This document shows, one piece after another, positions 1-11,828 of a stretch of 36,797 bases of DNA. The stretch comes from an uncultured Sphingomonadales bacterium (GTDB taxonomy: Bacteria > Pseudomonadota > Alphaproteobacteria > Sphingomonadales > Sphingomonadaceae). The position numbers and the translations under genes were made by a program. The stretch is taken from contig CAIOKP010000017.1 in assembly GCA_903858875.1 (NCBI GenBank), positions 1 to 36,797 of the forward strand, given 5' to 3'. Position 1 is the stretch's first letter, and each line of letters opens with the position of its first letter. The notes under the pieces were generated by a model. It saw only the letters and a program-made list of their open reading frames with translations, had not been told where the DNA came from and did not search any database.

Positions 1-665
1 ATCAGTGCGCGAGCGTGACCCATCGTCAATTCGGCACCTTCGACCATACGGATTACCGATTCCGGCAAGCTCAGCAGGCGTTGAATATTCGCCACATGAC
101 TGCGCGATTTGTCGACCATCCGGGCAATGTCGGCCTGTGTCATCCCTTCCGATTCGGCGAGTCGTTGATAGGCACGCGCTTCTTCGATGGGGTTCAAATC
201 TTCGCGTTGGAGGTTTTCAATTAACGCCAGCGCCATAACCTCGCGGTCGGACAGCTTGCGGACCAACGCCGGAATTTCGTGCAATTGGGCGCGCTGCGCA
301 GCGCGCCAGCGGCGTTCACCAGCAACGAGGCGATAGCGCCCCTCACCCAGTGGCCGGACAATCACCGGTTGAATGACCCCGCGCGCACCAATCGACGCTG
401 CTAGCTCATTGAGCGCCGCCTCATCAAAATAGCGGCGCGGCTGATCCGGATCTGGCTCGATGACTGCAATCGGCAATTGGGCGAGACCGCTTTCAACCGA
501 AATCATTTGAGCCGGGGTGCTACCACCGCCATCCTTTGTGCCGGATGCCACAGGTTCTTCCCGACGGCTCTCGCCCAACAACGCCTGGAGCCCGCGCCCG
601 AGCGCCTGCGGCTTACGCCGAGCAACAGCGGGCGCGCCAGTTTGGGTAGTGGTGTCGTCGGTCAT
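1..665 (-). CDS. parB: Chromosome partitioning protein ParB (C-terminus truncated by window edge)
   Basis: Manual minus-strand translation from ATG at 665: MTDDTTTQTGAPAVARRKPQALGRGLQALLGE...QLPIAVIEPDPDQPRRYFDEAALNELAASIGARGVIQPVIVRP...GERRWRAAQRA...ALIENLQREDLNPIEEARAYQRL; ATGA overlap with parA stop. Confidence 0.96.
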   Translation of the reverse strand, partial: MTDDTTTQTGAPAVARRKPQALGRGLQALLGESRREEPVASGTKDGGGSTPAQMISVESGLAQLPIAVIEPDPDQPRRYFDEAALNELAASIGARGVIQPVIVRPLGEGRYRLVAGERRWRAAQRAQLHEIPALVRKLSDREVMALALIENLQREDLNPIEEARAYQRLAESEGMTQADIARMVDKSRSHVANIQRLLSLPESVIRMVEGAELTMGHARAL

Positions 666-1441
666 GCGGCTTTCCTGTGTGCGGGCAAACGCCCAATCAA
701 TTCGCGGGCCAGAGCCATATAGGCGCGGCTGCCCGTACAATGTTGATCATAGATCAGCGCTGGCAATCCGTGGCTTGGCGCTTCCGACAGGCGCACGTTG
801 CGCGGAATCGGCGTTTCAAACACCAACGCGCCCAGGCAGGATCGCACGTCATCCGACACCTGATCCGTCAACCGGTTACGCCGATCATACATGGTCAGCG
901 CCACACCAACGATCCCGAGGTCGGCATTGAACCGCTGCTGGACCCGCTCGACGGTCAACAAAAGCTGGCTTAGGCCTTCGAGCGCAAAAAATTCGCACTG
1001 CAACGGCACCAACAACGTATCCGCCGCTGTCAGCGCATTCAACGTCAACAAACCGAGCGAAGGCGGGCAGTCGATAAAACAGATGTCATGCACCCCCCCG
1101 TCGCGGGCAAGTGCATTGCGCAAACGGTCTGTCCGGTTCTCCACCGTCACCAGCTCGACCTCCGCGCCGGACAAATCGACCGTCGCCGGCACAATGTCGA
1201 GGCCGGGAATATTGGTCGACAAGGTGCATTCCGCAAGACTGGCATCGCCCAGCAACAGGTCATAGGTCGAATATTCGCGCGCCGCCGTGCCGATGCCCAC
1301 CCCGGTCGAGGCATTGCCTTGGGGATCAAGGTCGATCAACAGCGTGCGCCACCCCGTTGCGGCAAAGGCCGTGGCGAGGTTGATCGCAGTTGTGGTTTTA
1401 CCCACCCCACCCTTTTGATTGGCTATGGCAATCCGGATCAC
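662..1441 (-). CDS. parA: ParA family ATPase (chromosome partitioning)
   Basis: Walker A KGGVGKTTTAINLA, FIDCPPSLGLLTLNAL; adjacent to parB. Confidence 0.97.
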   Translation of the reverse strand: MIRIAIANQKGGVGKTTTAINLATAFAATGWRTLLIDLDPQGNASTGVGIGTAAREYSTYDLLLGDASLAECTLSTNIPGLDIVPATVDLSGAEVELVTVENRTDRLRNALARDGGVHDICFIDCPPSLGLLTLNALTAADTLLVPLQCEFFALEGLSQLLLTVERVQQRFNADLGIVGVALTMYDRRNRLTDQVSDDVRSCLGALVFETPIPRNVRLSEAPSHGLPALIYDQHCTGSRAYMALARELIGRLPAHRKAA

Positions 1442-2079
1442 TGCTTCACCCCTTTGGCATTGAGATGGCCGACGATCAGCCCAGCTTCTGCATCGGTCAG
1501 CGATGGTTCCACGTGGAACCCGGCACCAACAGAATTTTTTAGCGCTGCCAATTCAATCGCCGCTGAACGCCCCTTCGGCAACAGCCAAAGCGTGTCCCTT
1601 GTGGAAAAACGTGCGGATAGTTTCAGCAATCGATCCAGCGGCGCAAAGGCCCTTGCAGAGATCACCGCAAACGGTCGGGTCTCAATCTGCTCTAGCCGCT
1701 GACCGACGACGATCGCACGGGGTAGATCGAGCGCTTCACACACCCGGTTCAACCATTCGATCCGCATACCACGCGATTCGACCATCACCACTTCGCATTT
1801 TGGGCGCAACGCCGCGATCACCAGACCGGGAAACCCCGCACCAGTGCCAAGATCCAGCCACGGCGAGGATGTTTCACGTGGAACATGGGTTAACAATTGT
1901 GCCGAATCGAGAATGTGTCGCTGCCACAATGAATCAAGGCTGTTCGCGGAGACGAGGTTCTGCACCGCGTTTTCCTCGACCAACATCGCCGCCAGTTTTT
2001 CTAACCGCTCGATCGCCTCGGCATTGCCCTCCGGCATCGCGCGAATCCAGTCCCGCGCTGCGGCTTCGCTGTCGATCAT
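1438..2079 (-). CDS. rsmG: 16S rRNA (guanine527-N7)-methyltransferase RsmG (GidB)
   Basis: [15 protein letters not shown] motif; conserved gene order mnmG-rsmG-parA. Confidence 0.96.
   Translation of the reverse strand: MIDSEAAARDWIRAMPEGNAEAIERLEKLAAMLVEENAVQNLVSANSLDSLWQRHILDSAQLLTHVPRETSSPWLDLGTGAGFPGLVIAALRPKCEVVMVESRGMRIEWLNRVCEALDLPRAIVVGQRLEQIETRPFAVISARAFAPLDRLLKLSARFSTRDTLWLLPKGRSAAIELAALKNSVGAGFHVEPSLTDAEAGLIVGHLNAKGVKQ
1505..1520. promoter_or_regulatory. parS-like site in rsmG
   Basis: GGTTCCACGTGGAACC, perfect 16-bp palindrome. Confidence 0.85.
1870..1885. promoter_or_regulatory. parS site in rsmG
   Basis: TGTTTCACGTGGAACA, matches the general parS consensus TGTTNCACGTGNAACA. 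Confidence 0.93.
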
Positions 2080-3923
2080 CCGGTAATCCTTTTGGCATGA
2101 ACCAGCAACGCCGCTAGCGCCGCCGGGGTAATTCCTGGCACTCGCCCCGCCGCCGCCAGCGTGGCCGGGCGGGCATAGGACAGCCGCTCAACCATCTCTC
2201 GCGACAGGCCGGCGATGTCCGAATAGGGAAATTCATCAGCCAGGCCGAGTGTCTCATTGGCGCGCAGATCACGCAATTCCCGCTCCTGCCGCGCCAGATA
2301 CGGGGCATAGGCGGCGTCCTCCACCACCTCTTCGATCAATGCGGCGTCAGCGTCGAGCGACCGCCCGAGCCAAGGTTCGAGCGCCGCCATCTCCACCCCG
2401 TCAAACCGCAACCAATCGCGCAAAGGCAAACGCCCCGCGTCCGCCCTGGCCACAATGCCAAATGTTGCGAGATCGAGCGCGGTAACAGACTGGTCCAGCC
2501 CAGCCTCCAACGCTGCCTTCGCCGCCACGCGCTCGTCATACCACGTGACGCGATCAGCCCCGACACACCCGGCCGCGATTGCCAAAGGCGTCAATCGCGT
2601 CGTCGCATTATTGGCCCGCAACCGCAGCCGATACTCCGCCCGGGCGGTCAACATGCGATAGGGTTCGGTCACCCCGTGCAAAGTGAGGTCGTCGATCATC
2701 ACCGCCATATAGGAATTCGCGCGATCAATCGGTGCGGGCTCACTGCCCAACACTGCAGCGGCCGCGTGCATCCCGGCGACCAAGCCTTGCGCGGCAGCCT
2801 CTTCATAACCGGTCGTGCCATTGATCTGGCCAGCGCAATATAGCCCGGGCATCGCACGCAATTCGAGGCTGGGGCGCAAGGCGCGTGGGTCGATGTGATC
2901 GTACTCCACGGCATAGCCCGGCACCACCATGTCGACCGTTTCCAATCCTTCCATCGTCCGCAACATCGCCAATTGCACGTCGGCGGGGAGACTGGTCGAA
3001 ATGCCGTTGGGATAGACCAGCGGCGTGTCCAACCCTTCCGGCTCGAGGAAAATCTGATGGCTGTCGCGGTCAGCAAAGCGGTGGATCTTGTCCTCAATGC
3101 TTGGGCAATAGCGTGGGCCGCGCGCACCAATCGCACCGCTGAACAGCGGCGAGCGATGGAGATTTTCGCGGATTGTATCATGCGTGCCGGCGTTCGTGCG
3201 AGTGATCGCACAGAAAATTTGCGGGTTCACCCGCCCATGCCCCATCGCCGACATGCACCACGGATCGGCGTCGGAATGCTGCTCCTCCAACCGCGACCAG
3301 TCAATCGTCCGGCCATCGAGACGCGGCGGCGTACCCGTCTTCAACCGCGCCATCGGCAAATTGGCATCGCGCATCTGCGCCGCCAAACGGTGCGCGGCGG
3401 CTTCGCCAATGCGGCCACCAGTGATAACTTCCTCACCGCGAAACAACGTGGCGCCAAGGAAGGTGCCGGTGCACAAGACAACCGCGCGGCCATTTAACCG
3501 GGTGCCATCGGCCAAATCAATGCCGACCACGCGGTCGCCATCGAATACCAACGCGGCGGCCTCGCCAGCGATCTGGGTCAAGTTACCTTGCTCGGGCAAC
3601 ATCCGTTGGATCGCGGATTTGAATAATTTTCGATCGGCCTGAATGCGCGGACCTTGAACAGCGCTGCCCTTGGATCGATTGAGCATCCGATAGTGGATTG
3701 CCGCAGCATCCGCCGCGCGGCCCATCAACCCATCAAAGGCATCGACCTCGCGCACGAGGTGACCTTTGCCAAGTCCACCAATCGCCGGGTTGCAACTCAT
3801 CGCCCCGACAACGCTCAAATCAAAACTAACAAGTGCAACACAAGCACCCATGCGCGCGGCAACCGCGGCGGCTTCTATGCCGGCGTGTCCGCCGCCGATG
3901 ACGATGATGTCGAACTGCTGCAT
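2076..3923 (-). CDS. mnmG: tRNA uridine-5-carboxymethylaminomethyl(34) synthesis enzyme MnmG (GidA)
   Basis: [47 protein letters not shown]. Confidence 0.97.
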   Translation of the reverse strand: MQQFDIIVIGGGHAGIEAAAVAARMGACVALVSFDLSVVGAMSCNPAIGGLGKGHLVREVDAFDGLMGRAADAAAIHYRMLNRSKGSAVQGPRIQADRKLFKSAIQRMLPEQGNLTQIAGEAAALVFDGDRVVGIDLADGTRLNGRAVVLCTGTFLGATLFRGEEVITGGRIGEAAAHRLAAQMRDANLPMARLKTGTPPRLDGRTIDWSRLEEQHSDADPWCMSAMGHGRVNPQIFCAITRTNAGTHDTIRENLHRSPLFSGAIGARGPRYCPSIEDKIHRFADRDSHQIFLEPEGLDTPLVYPNGISTSLPADVQLAMLRTMEGLETVDMVVPGYAVEYDHIDPRALRPSLELRAMPGLYCAGQINGTTGYEEAAAQGLVAGMHAAAAVLGSEPAPIDRANSYMAVMIDDLTLHGVTEPYRMLTARAEYRLRLRANNATTRLTPLAIAAGCVGADRVTWYDERVAAKAALEAGLDQSVTALDLATFGIVARADAGRLPLRDWLRFDGVEMAALEPWLGRSLDADAALIEEVVEDAAYAPYLARQERELRDLRANETLGLADEFPYSDIAGLSREMVERLSYARPATLAAAGRVPGITPAALAALLVHAKRITG

Positions 3924-3963
3924 GACGCCGCGTTAGCCCAGCGGCGCGGCTGGGTCAAAAGAC

Positions 3964-3979
3964 TGTTCCACGTGAAACG
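3964..3979. promoter_or_regulatory. parS site in mnmE-mnmG intergenic gap
   Basis: TGTTCCACGTGAAACG. Confidence 0.92.
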
Positions 3980-3992
3980 CATTTTGTGGGCA

Positions 3993-5270
3993 CTATTTGC
4001 CAATACAAAATCGACCAAACAACGCGTCGAGCATATCCTCGGTCCCTGCGCCGCCGAGTAATCTGTCAAACGCCACCCGCGCCAAGCGCAAATTCTCAGC
4101 GACCAGCAAGAGGTCTCCGACAGGATCAATATGCGCAATTGCCGCGGCGGATTCCGCTAACAACCCGCGTTGCCTTGCGTTCAAAGCGACAGCACCCGGC
4201 TTGGGTAAACTGCGACGTGCCGTCTCAACCAAATCATGGCGCAGGTCAGACACCCCATCCCCCGTGACTGCTGAAAGGCGATGGCGAGCGTTCGCTTTGG
4301 GAAGATGATCCGTGCGGTCGATTTGCGATACAATCTCCCAGGCTCCCGATGGCCCCTCCCCCAAAGGTCCAAGCCATAATACAAGATCGGCCGCCGTCAT
4401 TGCCGCATGAGCGCGGGCAATGCCGATCTGCTCGACCACATCCGCGCCGGAATCGCGCAAGCCGGCGGTATCGAGAAATTGAAACGGCACACCGGCGATG
4501 GCAACCGCGCGCATCAATATGTCACGAGTGGTACCAGCGATTGGCGTGATAATCGCCGCCTCACTTTCAACCAGCGCATTGAACAACGTGCTCTTGCCAG
4601 CGTTGGGTGGACCGGCAATGACGACCTTAAACCCCTCGCCCAGCGCTTCTGCCCCAGGACGGGATAGCCACTCAGAAAGTTCCACGTGGAACATCCCGAT
4701 CGCGGACCCAAAGGCCAGAGGCAGTCCACCAACATCATCCTCATCGGAAAAGTCGAGCGCCGCTTCAACCATCGCCGACAAATACAACACCTGATCGCGC
4801 CAAGCCTTCACTTGCCGCGACAAGGCACCGTCGGCCATCGCCATTGCGCTTTGTCGTTGCAGTTCGGTCTCTGCTGACAATAGATCACCCAAACCTTCGG
4901 CCTGAGCCAAATCCATTCTGCCATTGGCAAAGGCCCGGCGGGTAAATTCGCCTGCTTCGGCACGGCGCAATCCCGGCAACCCAGCTAAAGCACGCTCAAT
5001 CGCCGCGATGACCGCGCGGCCGCCGTGGCAATGGATCTCGGCCAAATCTTCGCCCGTCGCAGTGGCTGGCCCCGGAAACCACAACAACAAGGCGTGATCG
5101 AGCATAGCGCCGTCAGCATCCCGCAAACTGGCAAGGCTCGCCCGGCGCGGTGCAGGCAACCGCCTGGCCAGCGCCCGTAACGCATTCCCCGCGTTCGATC
5201 CGCTGATCCGGATAACCGCAATCGCGGCCGGTGGCATCCCGCTGGAGCAGGCAAAAATCGTATCGGTCAT
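3993..5270 (-). CDS. mnmE: tRNA modification GTPase MnmE (TrmE)
   Basis: MTDTIFACSSGMPPAAIAVIRISG, G1 GPPNAGKSTLFN, GTTRD, C-terminal FCIGK. Confidence 0.97.
   Translation of the reverse strand: MTDTIFACSSGMPPAAIAVIRISGSNAGNALRALARRLPAPRRASLASLRDADGAMLDHALLLWFPGPATATGEDLAEIHCHGGRAVIAAIERALAGLPGLRRAEAGEFTRRAFANGRMDLAQAEGLGDLLSAETELQRQSAMAMADGALSRQVKAWRDQVLYLSAMVEAALDFSDEDDVGGLPLAFGSAIGMFHVELSEWLSRPGAEALGEGFKVVIAGPPNAGKSTLFNALVESEAAIITPIAGTTRDILMRAVAIAGVPFQFLDTAGLRDSGADVVEQIGIARAHAAMTAADLVLWLGPLGEGPSGAWEIVSQIDRTDHLPKANARHRLSAVTGDGVSDLRHDLVETARRSLPKPGAVALNARQRGLLAESAAAIAHIDPVGDLLLVAENLRLARVAFDRLLGGAGTEDMLDALFGRFCIGK
4678..4693. promoter_or_regulatory. parS site in mnmE
   Basis: AGTTCCACGTGGAACA. 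Confidence 0.9.
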
Positions 5271-5284
5271 GACAGAGTGGACTG

Positions 5285-5524
5285 TTACTTCTTGGCCGCC
5301 ATGCCAACGCCGGCTTCCATCAGCTGTTGAAACAATTTCATACCCATTTGCCCCATCGGCGCGACCTGCTTGGAAATTTCGTTCAACTGTTCGATGCTGC
5401 CAACACCCTGCATCGCCTTGGCCATCGCGTCGACATAGGCCGCATTCACGTCGGCCACATCAGGCAGACCCAAAAAACGACGCGCCTCGTCAGGTGTACA
5501 ATCAATCTCGACATTCATTTTCAT
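5285..5524 (-). CDS. Small conserved protein, DUF6489-like
   Basis: 79 aa ORF MKMNVEIDCTPDEARRFLGLPDVADVNAAYVDAMAKAMQ..., 14 bp upstream of mnmE. Confidence 0.75.
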   Translation of the reverse strand: MKMNVEIDCTPDEARRFLGLPDVADVNAAYVDAMAKAMQGVGSIEQLNEISKQVAPMGQMGMKLFQQLMEAGVGMAAKK

Positions 5525-5771
5525 AGCATGGCCTCTTTCGCCGTGTGATGATCGGATGACGCTGACACAGGTGACAGGGGTTGTCTATCCAAGGCACGTT
5601 CAAGCTGCACCCCGCAGCGTAAACCTATCCATTGACGGGCAAGATCCAAGGCCTTATCCGGTGTGCCTACCCGGCATAGACCGCGCTGTCCTGCGACGCG
5701 CGGCATAGGTTCGCTTTCCCCAAGCCCCATAGCCTGCCGGCCGAACCTCAATCCACTACGGATTTATGATT

Positions 5772-7028
<1,257 letters not shown>

Positions 7029-7045
7029 ACGGTTCGCAAGATTTC

Positions 7046-7079
7046 AAAAGGGCGGGGGGAAACCTCCGCCCTTTTTTTT
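7046..7079 (+). terminator. Intrinsic terminator downstream of rho
   Basis: AAAAGGGCGGGGGGAAACCTCCGCCCTTTTTTTT: GC-rich hairpin followed by T8. Confidence 0.88.
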
Positions 7080-7085
7080 AGCGCG

Positions 7086-7541
7086 TCAGAACGGTTTCAA
7101 CACCACCATGATGACGACCAATGCCGCGGCCAGCCCCGGTATCTCGTTCAACAACCGCAGCTGTTTGCCGGTCAACCGCCGTTCGCCACGGGCCAGCGCC
7201 TTGGCATAACCGGCCAGCCACACATGATAGCCCGACAGGCCCAGCACGACGGCGAGCTTCAGATGGAACCACCCCGCATGAAATGCCCCGATCGAATAGG
7301 CCAGCGCGAGCCCTAAGGCCCATACAACGCCCAGCGATGGCCACAGGATGATGCGTAACAGCTTTGCCTCACGATCAACCCAGCGGGCCTCCTCCGCCGA
7401 TCCAGCGGGTGATTCCTGATGGTAGACGAAATAGCGTGGCAGCATGAACAGGCCCGCCATCCAAAAGATGACGAAGATGATATGCCCCGCCTTGAGCCAC
7501 AGGTAAGTCATCGACAGCATCCAATCCATGCCCGCACCCAT
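7086..7541 (-). CDS. hemJ: HemJ-type protoporphyrinogen oxidase (CopD/UPF0093 family membrane protein)
   Basis: YLWLKAGHIIFVIFWMAGLFMLPRYFVYH; multiple TM segments; adjacent to hemE. Confidence 0.88.
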   Translation of the reverse strand: MGAGMDWMLSMTYLWLKAGHIIFVIFWMAGLFMLPRYFVYHQESPAGSAEEARWVDREAKLLRIILWPSLGVVWALGLALAYSIGAFHAGWFHLKLAVVLGLSGYHVWLAGYAKALARGERRLTGKQLRLLNEIPGLAAALVVIMVVLKPF

Positions 7542-7550
7542 GCCATAGCC

Positions 7551-8576
7551 CTACCTCCGCCAAGCGCGAACCAGCGCCAACACCTGTTCGACATGCGCGA
7601 TAGGCGTGGTCTGGCCGATGCCATGGCCGAGATTGAAAACATGGGGACGATCGGCAAAGGCTTCAAGCACGCGCGTCGTTCCAGCATCGAGCTCATCGCC
7701 GCCCGCCAGCAACAGCAGTGGGTCGAGATTGCCTTGCACCGGCATACCCACCGGCAATTCGCGCGCGGCCCATACCGGATCGATGGTCTCATCAATCCCT
7801 AGCGCGTCGACACCTGTTTCGCGGGCATAAGCGATCAGTTTTTCGCCGGCCCCCTTGGGAAAGCCAATGATTGGGACATGGGGATGGCGCGCCTTGACCG
7901 CCTTTACGATGGCGGCATTGGGCGCAATCACCCATTTTTCGAATTCACGCGGGGCGAGTGATCCGGCCCAACTGTCGAACAATTGGATGGCTTCCGCTCC
8001 GGCTTCGATCTGGCCACAGAGGTAGCCGACAGTCACCCCTACGATAGCATCGATGATCGCCGCAAAAGCCGATGGATCGCGATAGGCATAAGCGCGGGTG
8101 TCATGCTGGTCACGGCTGCCCTCGCCTGCGACCATATAGGTGGCGATGGTCCAGGGGCTGCCCGCAAAACCGAGCATGGTCCGGTCAGAGCCGAGTTGTG
8201 CTTTTACCTGCCGAACAGTCTCATAGATCGGGAACAGACGCTCTGGCACCGCTTGCAGGCCATTCAGCGCATGATCCACAAGGCGGGGTGACATGCGTGG
8301 TCCTTCGCCTGCCAGAAACTCCAGGTTCTGCCCCATCGCGTAGGGTACAATGAGAATGTCCGAAAACAGGATCGCTCCGTCAAAACCAAATCGCCGGATC
8401 GGTTGCAGAGTCACCTCCGCCGCTGCCGCGCTATCATACACAAGCGCCAGAAAGCCCCCCTTTTCGGCCCGCAAAGCGCGATATTCCGGGAGGTAACGCC
8501 CGGCTTGCCGCATCAGCCAAATCGGCCGCTGGTCGGCATTTTCACCACGGAGCGTACGGAGCAGGAGGCCGGGCAT
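7551..8576 (-). CDS. hemE: Uroporphyrinogen decarboxylase
   Basis: PIWLMRQAGRYLPEYRALR, NLGHGI; ATG at 8576 preferred over TTG at 8585. Confidence 0.96.
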   Translation of the reverse strand: MPGLLLRTLRGENADQRPIWLMRQAGRYLPEYRALRAEKGGFLALVYDSAAAAEVTLQPIRRFGFDGAILFSDILIVPYAMGQNLEFLAGEGPRMSPRLVDHALNGLQAVPERLFPIYETVRQVKAQLGSDRTMLGFAGSPWTIATYMVAGEGSRDQHDTRAYAYRDPSAFAAIIDAIVGVTVGYLCGQIEAGAEAIQLFDSWAGSLAPREFEKWVIAPNAAIVKAVKARHPHVPIIGFPKGAGEKLIAYARETGVDALGIDETIDPVWAARELPVGMPVQGNLDPLLLLAGGDELDAGTTRVLEAFADRPHVFNLGHGIGQTTPIAHVEQVLALVRAWRR

Positions 8577-8885
8577 TGAGTCCAATCCTTAACAAGAAAG
8601 AGTCTTTTTAAAGGGATTTAGTAGGTAGTTGGTCTGTGGATACTGGGTATAGCCAAGCCTTGCCCGATTTATCCCGGGATGAACAGAGCCCGCGCCGTTC
8701 CGACTCGTTGCCGCCCCCGGTCAAGCACAGCTTATCCTCGCTATCCCCAGCCTGTGGGAAACCTTGTCCACCTGTCCACAACTCCCCGATCTGACTCCGG
8801 TTAGCGGGTAGGAACCCGATACCCAAAGTTGTCAGCCTGTCTCTCCCGTGGTTTATGGGCAGGCTTTTCCACAGGACACCTGCGC
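8577..8885. other. Candidate chromosomal replication origin (oriC, Cori-type)
   Basis: hemE-ppsR(RP001-like) intergenic gap; AT-richer stretch 8589-8620; DnaA-box-like 9-mers GTATCCACA(-) 8635-8643, TTGTCCACC 8764-8772, CTGTCCACA 8772-8780, TTTTCCACA 8865-8873; gene direction diverges here. Confidence 0.8.
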
Positions 8886-9728
8886 ATGACCCGGTTGCAT
8901 CTTCACCTGCTGTCTGACTCCACCGGCGAGACGCTGGAGATGATCGCCAAGGCTGCGCTGTCGCAATTTGACGATACCGATGTCGTGCGACATTTTTGGC
9001 CAATGGTGCGCAGTCAGGCGCATCTCGACCGGATTATCTCCGATATCGGCGCTAATCCAGGCCTCGTGCTGTACACTATGGTCAGTCAGGACATTCGCAA
9101 GGCGCTGGAGGAACGCTGCCGGATGTTGGGCTTGCCGGCGGTGCCGGCGCTGGATGCGGTGATCGATGCGTTGGAAAGCGCGTTGGGGCAACAGGCGAAG
9201 GGGCGGCCGGGGCGGCAACATACGCTGGACGCCGCCTATTTCGCGCGGGTCGATGCGATCCATTTCACTATCGCCCATGATGACGGCATCGCGCATGAGG
9301 ATTGGGAAGAGGCCGACATCGTGCTGGCCGGTGTGTCGCGCACATCCAAAACCCCGACCAGCATCTATCTCGCCAATCGCGGGTATAAGGTCGCGAATAT
9401 TCCGGTCGTGGTGCAAAGTCCGCCGCCCGCCGATCTGTTCCGACTGAAAAAGCCGCTGGTCGTCGGGTTGACCACCGCGCCCGAACGCTTGATTCAGGTG
9501 CGGCGCAATCGGCTGTTGTCGCTTAATCAGTCGCCCGAAACCGCGTATGTCGATAGCGGCCAGGTGTCGGACGAATTGCTCTATGCCCGGCGGATGTTTG
9601 CCGACAATGGCTGGCCGGTGATCGACGTCACGCGCCGGTCCATCGAGGAAACGGCGGCGGCAGTGATCAACCTGTTGAAAGAACGGCACGTCCACGGCGA
9701 CGCGCAAACCGGAACAAAGCCCATCTGA
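8886..9728 (+). CDS. ppsR: Pyruvate, phosphate dikinase/PEP synthase regulatory protein (kinase/phosphorylase, DUF299; RP001-like)
   Basis: [58 protein letters not shown] at 8886 preferred over extended ORF start 8829. Confidence 0.93.
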   Translation: MTRLHLHLLSDSTGETLEMIAKAALSQFDDTDVVRHFWPMVRSQAHLDRIISDIGANPGLVLYTMVSQDIRKALEERCRMLGLPAVPALDAVIDALESALGQQAKGRPGRQHTLDAAYFARVDAIHFTIAHDDGIAHEDWEEADIVLAGVSRTSKTPTSIYLANRGYKVANIPVVVQSPPPADLFRLKKPLVVGLTTAPERLIQVRRNRLLSLNQSPETAYVDSGQVSDELLYARRMFADNGWPVIDVTRRSIEETAAAVINLLKERHVHGDAQTGTKPI

Positions 9729-10348
9729 TGTCTATCAACGCCCCCACCCTCGTGCTGGCCAGCCAGAGCGCCTCGCGCCGCGCCATGCTGGATGCCGCCG
9801 GCATCGCCCATGAGGCGATCCCCGCCCATGTCGATGAACGCGCGATAGAGGCGGCACTGGCCGACGCCCCTGCCCCGGATATTGCGCTGGCCTTGGCCGA
9901 TGCCAAAGCATTGGCGATTTCGGCGGCAATATCCGCGCCCGACCGTTTGGTATTGGGCAGCGATTCCCTGGTCGTCGTCGATGGCCGCCGTTTCGACAAA
10001 CCGACCAGTCGGGATAATGCCGCCGACCATCTGCGCTTCTTTTCGGGCAAGATGATGGAACTGCACTCCGCCGCCGCCATTGCGCGCGACGAGGTGATCG
10101 TCTGGCGCCACGCCGATGTCGTGTATCTGCATGTCCGCCCCTTGTCGGAGGCGTTTATTGCCGGCTACCTTGACGCGGAGTGGCCGCATGTCGCGGGCTG
10201 TGTCGGTGTATTCCGCATCGAGGCGCGCGGCGTGCAATTGTTCGAAAGGATTGACGGCGACCATTTCACCGTCTTGGGAATGCCGCTCCTGCCTGTACTC
10301 GGCGCGTTGCGACGCCTGGAGGGCAGCGAGGGAGACATGCCGCTATGA
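9728..10348 (+). CDS. maf: Maf-like nucleoside triphosphate pyrophosphatase
   Basis: [46 protein letters not shown]. Confidence 0.93.
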   Translation: MSINAPTLVLASQSASRRAMLDAAGIAHEAIPAHVDERAIEAALADAPAPDIALALADAKALAISAAISAPDRLVLGSDSLVVVDGRRFDKPTSRDNAADHLRFFSGKMMELHSAAAIARDEVIVWRHADVVYLHVRPLSEAFIAGYLDAEWPHVAGCVGVFRIEARGVQLFERIDGDHFTVLGMPLLPVLGALRRLEGSEGDMPL

Positions 10349-11178
10349 CCCTGCCCTATGCCGAAGTGATCGGTGACCCGATTGCCCAGTCGAAATCGCC
10401 CGCCATTCACGGCTTCTGGCTGGAAAAACTGGGGATCGCGGCGGAATATCGGCGGGCACATGTCCGGTCAGAGGAATTGGCGGCCTATATCGCCGCGCGC
10501 CGGGTCGATGCCGATTGGCGCGGGTGCAATGTCACTATGCCGCATAAGCAGGCGATTATCCGATTGCTCGACCGGCTGGATGCCACCGCCGCGAGGATTG
10601 GCGCGGTTAATACCGTGGTGTGTGAGGCAGATGGTACACTGACCGGGCGCAATACCGACGCGCCGGGTTTTATCGAACCTTTGTTGAAGGCGCCTGTCAT
10701 GCCAACGCGCGCGGTGGTGATTGGCGCGGGCGGCGCGGCACGGGCGATTGTTACGGCTTTGGTCGATGCGGGGGTGACCGTTACGATCGCCGCGCGCCAT
10801 CCGGCCGAGGCGGCGGCATTGCTGAATGATCTGGTGCCGGGTGCAGAGTACCGCGCTCTTGATTTGGCGGATGTTGCGCAGCCGGCTTCGGCGCCTGCCT
10901 TTGATCTGGTGGTCAATGCCAGCCCCTTGGGCATGGTCGGCAATCCGCCGCAGGTGTTCGACCTGTCGCACGCGACCGCCGACGCCATCGTCTATGATAT
11001 AGTTACCGCCCCGCGCGTCACGCCATTGATCGCGGCGGCGCGGCAGTCTGGCCAGCAGACGGTCGATGGCCTGTCGATGTTGATTGGCCAGGCCGCCGTG
11101 GCGTTCGAGCACTTCTTTGGCGTGGCACCCTTGCGCGACGATGGGGATGCTGAGCTGCGCGCCTTGCTGACGGCATGA
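10345..11178 (+). CDS. aroE: Shikimate dehydrogenase
   Basis: [42 protein letters not shown]; overlaps maf stop. Confidence 0.95.
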   Translation: MTLPYAEVIGDPIAQSKSPAIHGFWLEKLGIAAEYRRAHVRSEELAAYIAARRVDADWRGCNVTMPHKQAIIRLLDRLDATAARIGAVNTVVCEADGTLTGRNTDAPGFIEPLLKAPVMPTRAVVIGAGGAARAIVTALVDAGVTVTIAARHPAEAAALLNDLVPGAEYRALDLADVAQPASAPAFDLVVNASPLGMVGNPPQVFDLSHATADAIVYDIVTAPRVTPLIAAARQSGQQTVDGLSMLIGQAAVAFEHFFGVAPLRDDGDAELRALLTA

Positions 11179-11783
11179 TCCGGCCGTTCATCCTCGGGTT
11201 GACCGGATCGATCGGTATGGGGAAATCGGCGGTTGCCGCGATGTTTGCCGATCAGGGCGTGCCAGTGTTCGATGCCGACGCCTGCGTTCGGGCGTTACAG
11301 GGGCCGGGCGGCGCGCTGTTACCGGCCATCGAATCGGCGTTCCCCGGCACCACTGGCCCCGCTGGGGTGGATCGCGGGGCGTTAGGTGCAGCGGTGTTTG
11401 GTAACCCGAAGGCACTTGGCATACTGGAGTCGATTGTTCACCCGGCGGTCGCTGTTCAGCGCGCAGCGTTTTTGCGCGATCATGCCGATGCGCCGCTGGT
11501 GATATTCGACATCCCGCTGTTGTTTGAGAAAACCGGGCGCGCGACGGTGGATGCGGTCCTTGTGGTGTCCACCACCCCAGAACAACAACGCCAACGGGTG
11601 TTGGCCCGCCCCGGCATGACGGCGGACAAATTCGCCGCGATCCTTGCGCTGCAAATGCCGGACGCCGAAAAGCGGGCAAAGGCGGACTATGTGATCGATA
11701 CATCAACCGGGTTGGATCAGACTCGGGATGCGGTGGGCGCGCTTATCGGGCAGATTTGCGAGGCATTGCCCGACGACGAATAA
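11175..11783 (+). CDS. coaE: Dephospho-CoA kinase
   Basis: ILGLTGSIGMGKSAVAAMFADQGVPVFDAD, ESIVHPAV, FDIPLLFE. Confidence 0.95.
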   Translation: MIRPFILGLTGSIGMGKSAVAAMFADQGVPVFDADACVRALQGPGGALLPAIESAFPGTTGPAGVDRGALGAAVFGNPKALGILESIVHPAVAVQRAAFLRDHADAPLVIFDIPLLFEKTGRATVDAVLVVSTTPEQQRQRVLARPGMTADKFAAILALQMPDAEKRAKADYVIDTSTGLDQTRDAVGALIGQICEALPDDE

Positions 11784-11828
11784 ATCCCATCATCCCCCTT
11801 GTGTGTTGGGCGGAGCAGGACAATAAAT

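Noticed and set aside
2542-2547. Other CACGTG hexamers (2542, 6486, 18835, 22956) considered as parS
   Set aside because: Flanks do not extend the GTTYCACGTGRAAC palindrome; chance E-box-like hexamers
5521-5751. 76-aa ORF upstream of rho
   Set aside because: No recognisable family; more likely rho leader/promoter region
8589-8611. Two TTAA half-sites considered as a CtrA box (TTAA-N7-TTAA)
   Set aside because: Spacing between the half-sites is 15 nt, not 7; no full CtrA consensus seen in the gap
8608-9003. 131-aa minus-strand ORF spanning the oriC gap
   Set aside because: No recognisable motif, covers DnaA-box-like elements and overlaps ppsR; likely fortuitous
8853-9707. 284-aa ORF antisense to ppsR
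   Set aside because: Antisense shadow with low-complexity basic composition; ppsR is clearly the real gene
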